Assembly (NCBI GenBank): GCA_018713435.1
Contig: DVOS01000036.1
Span: 1-64,000 of the forward strand
Reading direction: 5' to 3'
Source of the DNA: Candidatus Merdiplasma excrementigallinarum
GTDB lineage: Bacteria > Bacillota > Clostridia > Lachnospirales > Lachnospiraceae
DNA length: 64,000 nt
The notes below the pieces were generated by a model that was not told the origin of the DNA, did not search any database, and worked only from the letters and a program-made list of their open reading frames with translations. A program made the position numbers and the translations under genes. The number at the start of each line of letters is the position of its first letter. Within the stretch, counting starts at the first letter, position 1. This document shows positions 50,001-56,120 of this stretch, piece after piece.

Positions 50001-50680
50001 AGATCCACTGATTTTGAAGCATCTACCGGCTTGTACGTCTGAGGCCATTCTGTCTCGGTAACCGTATACTTTCCAGGATCCACCACATACAGCAGACCTT
50101 CTTCGGGAATCTCTTTATTATTAATAGTTTCCGCTTTATCAGCTACTGACAGATTTCCACCCTCTGCCGTCACCAGCTGGCCGCTTATTGCCTTACCCTC
50201 TGCGTCCGTCACTGTAACCTTAGAGCCCTTTACAAAACCATCTGTATAGAGATATTCTTTCGTAATCTTCAGCAGGGCTTTCTTCTCCACGTTGGTGACC
50301 GTGGTAGAGTGGCTGAAAGTAACACCATCCGCAAATGTGTAGGCCTTCACAGCCTGCACGTCTTTTCCGTCAATCTTTACGGTTTCCACTTCCGATGTGG
50401 GTTCCAGCACATAGCTGCCGCTGTTCGTTCCGGTCTCCACCCACCAGTAAGTGACAGCCTGCCCACCTACTGCATTTATATCCAGATTGGTGGCCGTAAT
50501 CTTGCCGTTTTCATCTGTGGTATAAGGCTCTTTATTTACCTTTGTAAGCTGGCCCGTTCCCACCTGTCTGTACAGGTCAAAGGTAAAGCCTGCAGCCGTA
50601 TCATCCGTTACCTTGCTGCCGGTACTGAAGGTCACAAGTTTCTTGGTCAGCTCCAGTTCTCCGGTGCGGCTGTTTTTCAT
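35096..50680 (-). CDS. Giant Cna-B/SpaA-like and pilin isopeptide-repeat surface protein, C-terminal sortase-type anchor, no signal peptide
   Basis: 5194 aa. Cna-B-like domains (E-box-like YYLxETxAPxGY), SdrD-B-like DANNDGSQDG, DUF11-like region, array of FTF...ITYD...YTVTVTVTDNGDGTL...FTNTY domains, Thr linker, NVKTGDDTNLMPYLAMMVLAAAAAAGVLVYRKRRRE. Confidence 0.9.
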   Translation of the reverse strand: MKNSRTGELELTKKLVTFSTGSKVTDDTAAGFTFDLYRQVGTGQLTKVNKEPYTTDENGKITATNLDINAVGGQAVTYWWVETGTNSGSYVLEPTSEVETVKIDGKDVQAVKAYTFADGVTFSHSTTVTNVEKKALLKITKEYLYTDGFVKGSKVTVTDAEGKAISGQLVTAEGGNLSVADKAETINNKEIPEEGLLYVVDPGKYTVTETEWPQTYKPVDASKSVDLSAVSSSADVKTVTIQNRPDPKVKVTKQVVNGTASEVVNGVTFEVYTATEGADGILTNLERVKDYDSKEVTLTSGEELQIPAGTYYLKETGEQTADGMADALNPNDPNGDYAALYKDGYKDAEGAFYFKITVAEASSADAQAVTIQNLKNAGSVKGLKVDEDDKPLGGATIGIWKKGEEANEENVLDTVTTVAGSGTFEFKDLPVYDEQGKKITYVIKEIEAPATYSLNREAIEVTLEANATVTTCGEDNKDIEIVNKKNATFTVVKSYKNIWEFQFTGKSYLLSGVDIALYAKDPDDETSVYTLVQVRNEKDELVNYLTTNQVGEVLFDGLDRNLDYIAVEVGMPEDGIYTYLEPAKGTIPAEVPDTISEDELNNYNYVTREHTDGLTVRKDMLNEKHWTQIQVYKYANYLDDTEADKKYQVDITPETPNGRKAVDGSQFVLYKQVLDGVADGARLTFDAKAAAAETGGYSVVGNYTSGTMTDKDGNPVDGWFATDILEAADNVVYWLYETKAAPGYKITEGQNPVLFHSDTTEYVNGSANDLNATAVYIKDTVTEYKKPNDPLTGPGNIHAARIRLNKWAADQENETEVYKPLGNVTFEIWLTDENGSLLYQVDRVTTGLENEGDDNVAPTAQAVSFLYYEWIREDYARDVLGIAIEEDDSAETKAEKNAKIASALLDAGIATVGGENDEDIIVRMALREVSAPAGYNLDVTPHYMKVVFDKAALDNGEEGAQDTVEMNDAYFIEAGDNPKLSDDEDVTAGIYWASNENKVRLVNRPVDNYAVTISKYGYEPENGVNTEKTAEELDGYFEKNYAGRQPLAGVTMTLERLDTGDPTTTEDDTWRAYDYINLCYLGEKEGGKATFTTQNSGSYSFLNGLVSGQYRVIENGDSTGSAGYESLYGTAETARYFTVTDENLHISMYNPKKVSLSIKKEDMKGSAVSGWSFTLNPVNGKGTEVTKLTNGSGVAEFTAIDSGTYYLTESGSGYSISFLTDYLTGIAGQDGVSDDIAEFVPSGEGIELGITTGTKAGEPVVTAVKKLSDYGFDGTLTVKNPKLGSLTIQKKDAKNSATATGFAGTEFTIYRKLFTSMTDSAVIGAGNLNTSSLPDGWEFYKTVSTKDNGTATEGNLEPGIYYIVETKAPTGYMLNGEGQYTVITGGLDVKVEVTEGTDTRYVKENDSYAASFTVADQPKAKLEVTKTVADAADSDLAAPAEDKFTFNLYDESGNKVDADGVTITEGVAGTFENLALGETYYLEEVTKTGYALTNITLVLKGENSEKDTTIDIEANDDGRYPITITKDYAGRTLQVSVTNTYLKAKVTILKVDKDDPTAPALTGAAFTIAPSDAPDKTVSLEEITTSQGVGTGVYTAEVMLYSTEATEYTITETQPPAGYEKSKEPITVTLRPGVHTEYDDGAREKENVTEDELRDALIMPNTRGVTITVTKFDNRHGAEAKPLDGVGFTLYYSSDGTTWSTDTELQGTTGTDGTDGTVSFYVPGGEDQKYALAEELPVEGYSGVDSVWNGETELSASTEVAEGITGYVLNPDGNLISGDYTFQVYNVPKVSLKVTKDDVSNSGIVPEAYVSVYEIPEEAGLTEGQSLTDDQISTYAVANNLIENGQGWTDQLDGDGKTTFKMFDVEQGKTYLVVETETRGHETGEGKKYDTIIKGDKRVVWYKVVQIEEYQKEQEVCALHNVLGKVDLTLTKTSNITEDLPSLYEGNQTITYSITPVVTNTNYPLDSFVLEDTGLTAYDKDGGEIDLKGQYSITSIELGQATHKTEHYTDDGTSANVYATVTFTDFEGNHYPSQKILVSDGGTDRKVTLQDANVPADARIQSFRIDYSSDLGGGKGYALGADFKPGTVSLDVLLYDQTGQDAGEETPDQNTGADEGETDGETGDQTYAPVIRKIENTAEATLTYRTWNEKGEQAVEATTIHRNSVATNSFKEKDAPRITISKKTAEGYGSVSLDGTVKYEITLTNESDKGGKSLPNPVIIDLLPRGVTVTGDSFAKITESTSASNLAIQQQTASSKEENTAAIIRLSGDLEPGAAVTVELTAKVGRGVVNYGNTMRNYAFVTTQTKGIVDAENENGSAFKDVNGGWARTLEEVAEDINDIGADRAQALSDLLKNAGLTGYGYLWNYADSNWTTNSGITLLKENKGSKDTDGYQTNRLARTTRNGGWVDYRLTVTNTSTSEYRSHLAVIDVLPVLNDTMGNGTARFSKWKLEFFSIASVQAAGETLAAESDYKVYYTTETAVDRTAVNTAEFDAPPTGWETLTEGMTGAEKSQITAIMVVLREDIVLETDDRLVVEFRTSVPEMYDTDEDAFAKDSFENAMNDFQAHFWNFVPDGDASDGGASEASNAGSYVSSNVVSATLLPEQVKVGGHIWIDANNDGSQDGEYVYGTGGSYFNYKIVQDMLNNIGITLVKYSGSTATEVGYDTKADTTWLTKAEYTFDKLDPATLKTDNENEAYTVTDGVASLNVGKLRGSAPATYKLVADLQNVSGNFAVTEKAGAGYSRDLEELYSTYENETKDNNYREANSKASTTLNSERFFLHPSTDEVYDHTKDLGLVLYRNLVVTKEAADDPNTPVEGATFAVYGPFNSDEEARNADLNSMQPKWTGKTGSDGTVTFSDLLWFKAYVIVETSTAPGYELAGAEATSNTAEGSTEIGEVMPEALTVANQDGTTTKCPGWVLGIPGTQSTVETEDVTVTNIRKTTVELEASKDLTKKDLTAGAYEFQLLNNEGKLLQTKANDAEGNVKFDAVELTRVAGEDNPYTFYIKEVLPEDPENEGEVLNKKDGILYDETVYTVKVTTQWTGNQLTVAETTYSVNGTEAPNGAQFTNRYEAAGTWQLTGNKNLTGRYQKDGEFTFKLVETDKDGEALPNAATYTAENAVNSTDKTKGTFTFDEISYTKNETVDQTGDHYYLIEEDLNAGNGLADNSQQFLVQVTVTDNGDGTLNAETAEVKANTGENGAWASAEDGVVFDNTYTSSGSDTLNGSKTVTGGPLRDFTFGIYTDAGCNQLAVDAADVAAKKAPTKRVSENQVSVSANQDATESTFGFTVYFTEADITDKENGTGTVILYVKEEGAADNNATTNDTSVFKVEYSLKDNGTGTITATPAITEVDGDGSSIAFENRYAATGPVELKAKKVLTGRNFAADEFTFQLLDAEENELQTKKVPAGTATAESNTYSAEVAFDQITYDMDDLAKATGGYEAEKTFTYYIVEEAGSAEGVTYSKAKYKVEVTVTDNGTGTLAVSAPVITQVLNDLGVKPESGSVESATFTNDFKASGSVTLKAAKNLKGQTLSDGQFTFTLTDVTEGLADADKVSEKTTTNTGTAVSFVLDNVYDQDDAGKTFTYVIKEKNDGKDGYTYSGAVYRAKVTVSLNKDKTGLDTEVTYEKYNAETEEWDPATEEVTFDNFYKASGSTTINGTKTVTYRDTEVKDAEFTFLLKEGDTEIAQIKTDAGGKFSYEFKYEITEETTDEELAALLGEHTYTLTEVTPDLDEKDPYMLYSGQKYTIKITVDDNDRDGELNVSAPAVTDETGKPVEAITFTNTYQAKGEATLNITKNLTGNRAEGIGENEFSFTVTLLDEDGNETGTSQTVQIPAAEEGTPYTSKGTVTFNYNQENLNKDGSEKTYWYKISENASAAVSVAKDTADYYAKVVLSNSGKGDGKIVSAVTYHTAIGEEALKAEDGTLLTGVTFTNSYTADGKGKISGNKKLTGNRNNKENDIKDQEFQFQVVKVNADETEEVVGYAYNDAKGDFTVEFGKELVDGDVVNFTQADIGQTFTNYVLREVIPAEGEEGYNASIDYDETTYPLTVTVADSKTEKGKLAITVTRTDGKTDTPQFTNKYLATGTGSISGTKKLTGNRLNTGAVKPSEFTFQVLDGNNKVVGTAVNDGQGNFTIADIYKTVSEDAEGNAVNVPFDQDDIREEAYTGYTLVEVDKADTETTGITYDKTTYPLTITVSDKDGQGSLDVKVELDGEAEAAEFTNDYHATGTGVIELKKSLTGRPTGLISGEFEFEIYEKNADGKLEPVMVEVVKENEPVTTALIASNDADGNIRFELSYDETDQGTHTYVIKEIDTGDPNITYDGETTEEGEWKSKEIQVTVKVEDKGDGTMTATTTYPKDITFKNSYTATGSEAFTGWKYVLGNRAAQVEENEFTFTVKEKMADGTEVEVATGKTVAGGKIEFTQIVYDQDDRNDPADPNDVHTYLIYEDPGQDGSITYETEPVTVTVKVTDAVDENGNYVEGQLATDITYPTTEDDIKGVVFKNQYNAEGSITLEGTKELLGNRAADLKDGEFTFEVRELDENGVPGQTVVTTGESKADGTIDFEPIEYKVEAGRSDIGTHTYEIREVAGTDETVDYTDTVFTVTVEVTDLGEGKLDAQVVQEESQTVAFQNQYLAAGELTLDNFSKALDGSTLTEGQFTFQLTDEVGNVLQTVTNGPDGSIAFEPLTYDQDDIGQEFVYTVSEVNTGVNGITYDETAYTVRVTVEDSETSDGNLVVTPTVLNGSSVVEPAEGELLPAVTFENAFDGSVTLTKQGADGRNLAGAQFTLYAATGQEDAYEIYAAAENPQGIYTTDENGQLTVTGLPANTYYFVETQAPAGYAIETDPNGDPVKYEFTIGVEDGTTAAVVNAALTVIDPLATTGSIQVTKRLSTLDADLNFVDFVANNETYYVGIFTDAAGTQPYGTDYIRSISMDGIAVSEPVTFDGLTSGTYYILETDAAGNPIPMNEMQTMNAASFYCQTEEESSNMVTLDLTADDRPGLVRLQNVYMDLPDGYYWEASLNITKRVLRNGEEATVDDTFYAGVFNQLEDGSYELLVEVELLQNDTVTVSGLGGPVDGTATFYVFETDGNGNPVSDDPAFGYSVDGEGSVTVTEQNTTGAVTITNSFEEEETTTTTTTTTTTSGSGTATGKSTANVKTGDDTNLMPYLAMMVLAAAAAAGVLVYRKRRREDEEEI
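36385..41868 (-). repeat. About 13 tandem Spy0128/FctA-like isopeptide-linker domains (protein-level repeats)
   Basis: Recurring 'xKxLTGRxxxxxEFTFxLxD...GxIxFxxITYDxxDxxxxYTYxIxExxxxxxGxTYDxxxYxVxVTVTDxGxGxLxxxxxFxNxYxAxG' counted by eye. Confidence 0.8.
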
Positions 50681-53509
50681 CTAAACCTGCGTCACATTCG
50701 CAGTGCCAGTGCCTTCCTTGCCCTTCAGAGTCACGGTTTCGGAATAGACTGCACCGCTGGAAACAAGTTCCGTTTGCAGTTCTCCTTTCTCATTATAGGT
50801 TTCTGCTCCGCTCCATCCTGCGGGAAGGGTTTCCTTAAACCGGTACTGTATCGCCGTGCCGTCCTCGGCGTAAACCGGAACAGTCTCGGTAACAGCGCCG
50901 TTGTTCAGCTCCACTGCTTTATAATCGTCCCAGTTCTTTCCGCCATCCGCGGAGCTTTGCAGAACGAACTGATTCTTGAAGGTATCATTCAGAGAAGCGC
51001 CTACATTCGCATATTCACCTTTGAAATAATTCCAATACTGCTTCTGCAGACGAATCTGGGCGGTGTTGTGAATATTCGTATATTCCTTTTCCGTAACCTG
51101 ATACTCTGTAACCGTTACGGCCACGGGTGTGCTATCCACCTTGTATCCTTCCGGCGCAGCTGTCTCTGCCAGCCAGTAGTCTCCGGGCAGCAGATTGTCA
51201 AATTTCAGAACGCCGGTTGTGCCGGTTTTGCCAGTCCATACATTTTCACCTGCGGCAGTCTTGTCTGCTTCGGCGTTATCAGATGTCTTTTTATACAGCT
51301 CATAGGAAACATTTGCAAGGGCCGCCGTCGCGCCATCCTTTGTACCCTCTTTGGTAATCTGAATCGCACCCAGCTTTTCTTTGTTGGTAAAGGTCAGGGA
51401 CTTGCCGCCCTCCTCTTTTCCATTCACTTCTTTCACGCTGGTCAGCGTATAACTGCCGTCAGTAGGTTCCTCCGATACCGATACGAATTCCGTATTATCA
51501 GGAACACCGCTTTCTTCTATTTTATAATTGCCTGCATCCAGGTACACGGTAAGGGACCCGTTGCTGCTCACATTCCCCCCGGCGTTCTCTTCCGGCGACG
51601 GATTAATGATGATCTTGCCGTCAGTCGTTACAGACGTATAGGTGCCATCATCGTTTTTCTTATATAAGGTAACGTTGGTGTCCTCTGACTTACCTTCAAC
51701 CCGGGTCACCTGGAAGGTGGCAGGGCCGGTAACGTAAGCGTTCTGTTCTCCGCCCTTCTTGTACTCACCTTTATCCATGCCGTCATAGCCCTGGATCTTT
51801 TTGGTAATGGTCAGCTTCGCGGGCTGGGTTACCTCTCCGATTTCTACAGAATCGCCGGATTCCGCTGTGGTTGTCTCCTGGCCGCCAGCAAGCTGATAGG
51901 TCAGCGTAACCGTATTTTCTGCGGTCAGTTTCTCCTGATTCGCATCTGTGTAGTTCGCTACAAAGGAATCGTAGGAATAGGTAATCTCCAGTTTGTAAGA
52001 AGAATAATAGGGCGCGCTGTCCTCCACATTATTCAAGTCATGTCCCGCACAGGTATCATAAGGCAGAGACACATTTGCAAGCTGATCTTCCACAGAGGTT
52101 GTTTCCGCAGTGAAAGTCTTCGCCGCATCCAAATCAAACTCCGGTGTGATCACTGCCTTGGAGGCCGCCAGAGGGTTCCCATTCCGATCCAGTACGCCGG
52201 GCACATCATGAAGGGTAATAGTAGTTCCCGCAAAAGGCGTCCGGCCATTTTGTGTATAGTTGCTGGGATCTGAAATCAAATTTTTATTATTAGCGATCAT
52301 TCCCACTTCGATCTGGTAATACACGGTTACCGTACCGGCGGCGCGGTCTATGGTAACACCAGCAGGATCTCCGCTCGTTCCGCCCTGGTCTTCGTCCACC
52401 GTTTTTTTCACAATCCACTCGTCCGGTGAGGTCGTGGTCAGATCCGGAATCTCCGGTGTTTTGCTTACCGTCTGCGAGTAGTTCTTCAGCACCTCGCTTT
52501 TTCCGTCAAATTTATTTATGACATCAAAGTTAGCGCTCATGGAAACCGCATTCTCAGGGAAGCTGTATGTAGTTCCAATGGCTTTTGTACCGTTTTTATC
52601 CGCCAGAGCGGTAATGGTAAAGGATTGATTGCTGTCAGAGACGGCATCCATCGTCCCTTTTATCTTGAAAGTCCAGGCGTTGTTTCCAGCCGCCGTTATG
52701 TCCTCGATGTTCCCGTTATCCACCTTGATCTTGTTTATCAGATCCTGCGTGATAGTCAGGCCTTCCGGCAGCTGAACAGTAACGGAAATTCCCTTGTATG
52801 TATCAATGAGAGACTGGGGCGGATTGTAGTCAAACAGGGGAGAGCCTTTTGTCCCATATGTTACCCTGTAGGTAATCTGGTCCCCCGTCATGATCGTTCC
52901 GTTTTCTCCCCCTGCTGTCTGTACCATGGACACGTCAAGCATATCCAGGTAAGTATCAGATGAAGGATTTCCGAAGTAGGATTCCGCCATATCCTGCAGG
53001 TCCTGCAGGTCCGTTTTCTGTTCTTCATCCTCCCCCTCATTCAGAAGATTGATCTCATTCTCTTCCTCCTGCTCCTGGGGTTCGGTCTCGGTCAGGGCCA
53101 TAAGGTCTTCTCTTACGTAGCCCTTTGTGCCCTCCGCTGTCTGCACCTCATACCATTTCAGGTCGTCCCCCGGAATGGTCAGCAGGTTCACTGCCGTCAC
53201 AGCCGTATCCTTTGCCAGAGTAGCAAGGGAATTGCTCTCTGTGGTGGGCTGTTCCCGCAGGTTCACCGTGTCAGCGGTGATGATGCCCTGTTGGTTAATC
53301 ACCTTTGTCTCCGTAGGTGTGAAGGCGCTGGTTTCGTCCCCTCCCCCGACATTTTCCGGATCTGTTTCCCCGGGCGTTGCTGCCGGAGCATTATTCTGGA
53401 TGGAATATCCCACAATGTCCGCAAATACGCTCATGGTCTGAGTGGAACAGATCATTGACAGTGCCAGCACCACGGCCAGCAGTCTTTGCCATACTTTTCT
53501 CTTACCCAT
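50681..53509 (-). CDS. N-terminal part of giant surface protein: signal peptide, SH3b-like domain, adhesin and Cna-B domains, ending in in-frame TAG
   Basis: 942 aa; MGKRKVWQRLLAVVLALSMICSTQTMSVFA; ITADTVNLREQPTTES...WYEVQTAEGTKGYVREDL; ends ANVTQV-TAG directly abutting ATG of the 5194-aa ORF in the same frame; no sortase motif. Confidence 0.85.
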   Translation of the reverse strand: MGKRKVWQRLLAVVLALSMICSTQTMSVFADIVGYSIQNNAPAATPGETDPENVGGGDETSAFTPTETKVINQQGIITADTVNLREQPTTESNSLATLAKDTAVTAVNLLTIPGDDLKWYEVQTAEGTKGYVREDLMALTETEPQEQEEENEINLLNEGEDEEQKTDLQDLQDMAESYFGNPSSDTYLDMLDVSMVQTAGGENGTIMTGDQITYRVTYGTKGSPLFDYNPPQSLIDTYKGISVTVQLPEGLTITQDLINKIKVDNGNIEDITAAGNNAWTFKIKGTMDAVSDSNQSFTITALADKNGTKAIGTTYSFPENAVSMSANFDVINKFDGKSEVLKNYSQTVSKTPEIPDLTTTSPDEWIVKKTVDEDQGGTSGDPAGVTIDRAAGTVTVYYQIEVGMIANNKNLISDPSNYTQNGRTPFAGTTITLHDVPGVLDRNGNPLAASKAVITPEFDLDAAKTFTAETTSVEDQLANVSLPYDTCAGHDLNNVEDSAPYYSSYKLEITYSYDSFVANYTDANQEKLTAENTVTLTYQLAGGQETTTAESGDSVEIGEVTQPAKLTITKKIQGYDGMDKGEYKKGGEQNAYVTGPATFQVTRVEGKSEDTNVTLYKKNDDGTYTSVTTDGKIIINPSPEENAGGNVSSNGSLTVYLDAGNYKIEESGVPDNTEFVSVSEEPTDGSYTLTSVKEVNGKEEGGKSLTFTNKEKLGAIQITKEGTKDGATAALANVSYELYKKTSDNAEADKTAAGENVWTGKTGTTGVLKFDNLLPGDYWLAETAAPEGYKVDSTPVAVTVTEYQVTEKEYTNIHNTAQIRLQKQYWNYFKGEYANVGASLNDTFKNQFVLQSSADGGKNWDDYKAVELNNGAVTETVPVYAEDGTAIQYRFKETLPAGWSGAETYNEKGELQTELVSSGAVYSETVTLKGKEGTGTANVTQV

Positions 53510-53582
53510 ATTGTTCTCCTTTCTCTATATCCCGCTATCTATAATAATCAATCATGATTTCTCTGATTGTATTTTCCCTCTG

Positions 53583-53789
53583 TCATCCTGTACCGTCCTC
53601 CCCCGGCCCGGTACCACGCAGCTTCGTCTCCAGGGCGCTGTCCATCAGCTTCATCAGTTCCAGGGCGCTCCGGAATTTCTGTGTCCTGTTCTGATCCGCC
53701 CACACGACCTCACCCTGCCAGGTGGCGTTTTCGTAATGCTGCACATGGACGACGAAAGTTCCCAAGTCCCTTCGCTTGTCCTGTTTCAT
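53583..53789 (-). CDS. Small WQG-domain protein (paralog 3)
   Basis: GTFVVHVQHYENATWQGEVVWADQNRTQKFRSALELMKLMDSA; same domain as 53943-54374 and 55632-56120. Confidence 0.65.
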   Translation of the reverse strand: MKQDKRRDLGTFVVHVQHYENATWQGEVVWADQNRTQKFRSALELMKLMDSALETKLRGTGPGEDGTG

Positions 53790-53942
53790 ACTCTGCCGTT
53801 TCCTCCCCTCAGTCGCTTTCCTTCTCTTTGTCTCTTTTATATGGTAACAGAGCCGGTTTTACCCCGGACTCCCGCATCGTTTTCTCTATTATAACAGCTG
53901 CCCTATTTCCTCATCTCTTTCGTGAAACAGGTTTTTTTCCAT

Positions 53943-54374
53943 TTATCTGGCGCTGTCAAATAATTTTAACAACTCCAGGGCGCTTCGGAAGGTCTGGAGC
54001 CGCTGCCGCTCCGCCCAGAAGATCTCTCCCTGCCAGGTGGCGTTCTGCCGGTACTGCACGTGCACCAGAAAGGTGGCGCATCTTCCCTGCTGCCCGGCCA
54101 CCTCCTCGGCCGATACTGCGGGGGTTTTCTCCCCCCGCCCTGTCTCCGGGTTCTTCTTTCCGTAGCTTCTCATCTCCACGGAGGCCTGGGGATAACCGAT
54201 CCGGTCCATCAGTTCCTCCATCAGGGTCAGAAGCTGATATTCATTCTGAAACAGGCCCGGCTCCTTTCCGTACCGGTGGTACAGGCGGCCGCTGCTGCCT
54301 GCCGCCCCTCTCTCGTCGATGCAGACGCACATCAGGTCAGGCGCCGTCATGCCTCTAATGAAATGCTCACTCAT
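53943..54374 (-). CDS. WQG-domain protein (paralog 2)
   Basis: ATFLVHVQYRQNATWQGEIFWAERQRLQTFRSALELLKLFDSAR; start MSEHF at 54374 with GGAGAGGGAGC; a longer start at 54392 overlaps the SARP stop. Confidence 0.7.
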   Translation of the reverse strand: MSEHFIRGMTAPDLMCVCIDERGAAGSSGRLYHRYGKEPGLFQNEYQLLTLMEELMDRIGYPQASVEMRSYGKKNPETGRGEKTPAVSAEEVAGQQGRCATFLVHVQYRQNATWQGEIFWAERQRLQTFRSALELLKLFDSAR

Positions 54375-54388
54375 GCTCCCTCTCCTTC

Positions 54389-55642
54389 TCATCCCTTATC
54401 CCAGATGTCTGCCGAGCCGGAAAAACTGCGGCCGGTCTCCGGTATGTCCGGGCTGATCTCCGCCACAGAGGCCACGTAGAAGTCCACCTGGAACTCGTTC
54501 CTTCTCATTCTGCGCCGGAAGGCCCCGCCGATCCTGGCAGATACCTTGCTGCAGTTTTCCTGGTTGATGCCGGAAAGCATCACCAGATACTGGCCCACAT
54601 TGTACCGGGTGTAGAAGTCTCCCCGCCGCAGGGACTCCCGGATGGCGTCCATCAGCATCCCGGACACTTCCCGGTTCCGCTCGTCCTCCCCCAGGACGGG
54701 GCCCTTGCTGTTTCGCAGGGTGCACAGCATAATGTAAACCGACGTGCCGTTTCTCTCCATCATCCGGCTGATGATGTGGTAAATATCCACAAAGCTGGGG
54801 AAGGTGCAGAAGTAGGCTCCCTTCACCATCTCCCGCTCGATGAGGCCCTGCTTGATATCCTCAATGGCTCCCGCCGACTGGGAAATCCGCTCGCTCATGA
54901 ACCGGAACCGCTCCAGCATCTGGGGAGAGGGGGGCAGGCTCAGCTCATCGAAGAACAGCCTGGTGGTGGTCTGGTAAATCTCCATGGCTTCCTGGTAGCG
55001 GGCCATGGCGATCAGGCTGTCGATCCGCCAGATCTGCCATTCCTCAAAGGGATAAATGGCGGACGCCTGGGTGGTCAGCTGATAGATCTCCTCAAACTCT
55101 TCCTTCTCTTTCAGCCATCCGCACAGCTCCTCCAAACAGGAAAAGTACAGGTTCCGGTAATGGATGTTCCGCACGGTGACCCAGTCCTCGCCGATCATAT
55201 CCGGCAGGAACTCTCCCGCGTAGAGGCCGCAGGCTTCCCGGTAAAATTCCATCTTTTTCTCAGTCTCTTCCTCCCGCTGCCCGGCCAGGACTTTCTCCTC
55301 AAACCGGCAGCAGTCGATTTCCACAGGGATCTCGGGATCCCAACGGCACATACCCTTCTGTATGTTGATGTAATTGCTCTCCGGCAGCCCTGCCGCTTTC
55401 AGCTGGCGGCGCAGGCGGAACAGGGTGTTGTTCAGGCTGCCGTTCCTGTTTTCCACATCCTCCCGGCCGTACAGGCCGTCGATGAGGCTGGTCTTGGCGA
55501 TGCCGTCCTCCTGATGGAGCAGCACCATCTGTAAAAGCTGGGTTGTCTTGGAGACGCTGCTGCGGTCCAGGATCAGCTCTTTTCCCGCATACAGGAGGGA
55601 AAATCCGCCCAGCATTTTGACAATTAATCGATTATCCGGCAT
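54389..55642 (-). CDS. SARP/BTAD-family transcriptional activator-like regulator
   Basis: LIVKMLGGFSLLYAGKELILDRSSVSKTTQLLQMVLLHQ...LNNTLFRLRRQLKAAGLPES plus BTAD-like helical region; ATG at 55642 with AGGAGGAGAAT. Confidence 0.85.
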   Translation of the reverse strand: MPDNRLIVKMLGGFSLLYAGKELILDRSSVSKTTQLLQMVLLHQEDGIAKTSLIDGLYGREDVENRNGSLNNTLFRLRRQLKAAGLPESNYINIQKGMCRWDPEIPVEIDCCRFEEKVLAGQREEETEKKMEFYREACGLYAGEFLPDMIGEDWVTVRNIHYRNLYFSCLEELCGWLKEKEEFEEIYQLTTQASAIYPFEEWQIWRIDSLIAMARYQEAMEIYQTTTRLFFDELSLPPSPQMLERFRFMSERISQSAGAIEDIKQGLIEREMVKGAYFCTFPSFVDIYHIISRMMERNGTSVYIMLCTLRNSKGPVLGEDERNREVSGMLMDAIRESLRRGDFYTRYNVGQYLVMLSGINQENCSKVSARIGGAFRRRMRRNEFQVDFYVASVAEISPDIPETGRSFSGSADIWDKG

Positions 55643-56120
55643 ATTCTCCTCCTCGTTTCTGCAATTCTTCAATCTTTTCCATCATATATCCCATCAGCTC
55701 CAGCACGCTGCGGAACTGGTAAACCCCGGCGTCCCCGGAGAAGTGTACGCTTCCCTGCCAGCTCACGTTCTGCCTGTAGCGCAGCGTGAGAAATACGGCA
55801 AAGAGTTCTCCCTTCATGGCGCCGAATTCCTTAAATTCATGGTAAAACCGGACTCCTTTTTCCTCTTCCCCCGACGGGCCGCCCTCCGGGCGAAGGGTAC
55901 GCCTGGCGGGGCTGGCTTCCGGAAAGCCCAGGCTGTCGCACAGCCTGTCAATCTTCAGGATCATATCCCCCATCCCCCGGAAGGGAAGCGGATTTTCCAG
56001 GCAGCAGTGGCAGATCAGGCCGGCTGGTTCCAGCCCCTCCAGCTTCTGCACGCAGATTTTTATGTCGTTCATAACTATTTTCAGGGAAAGCGGGGCAGCC
56101 GCTTCTGTCCGACTGTTCAT
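55632..56120 (-). CDS. WQG-domain protein (paralog 1)
   Basis: AVFLTLRYRQNVSWQGSVHFSGDAGVYQFRSVLELMGYMMEKI; stop overlaps the SARP start (ATGCCGGATAA). Confidence 0.7.
   Translation of the reverse strand: MNSRTEAAAPLSLKIVMNDIKICVQKLEGLEPAGLICHCCLENPLPFRGMGDMILKIDRLCDSLGFPEASPARRTLRPEGGPSGEEEKGVRFYHEFKEFGAMKGELFAVFLTLRYRQNVSWQGSVHFSGDAGVYQFRSVLELMGYMMEKIEELQKRGGEYAG

Noticed and set aside
35096-53509. Genome-wide amber codon reassignment explaining the TAG
   Set aside because: TAG terminates alpha-amylase, queT and deoC in this same window at expected protein ends.
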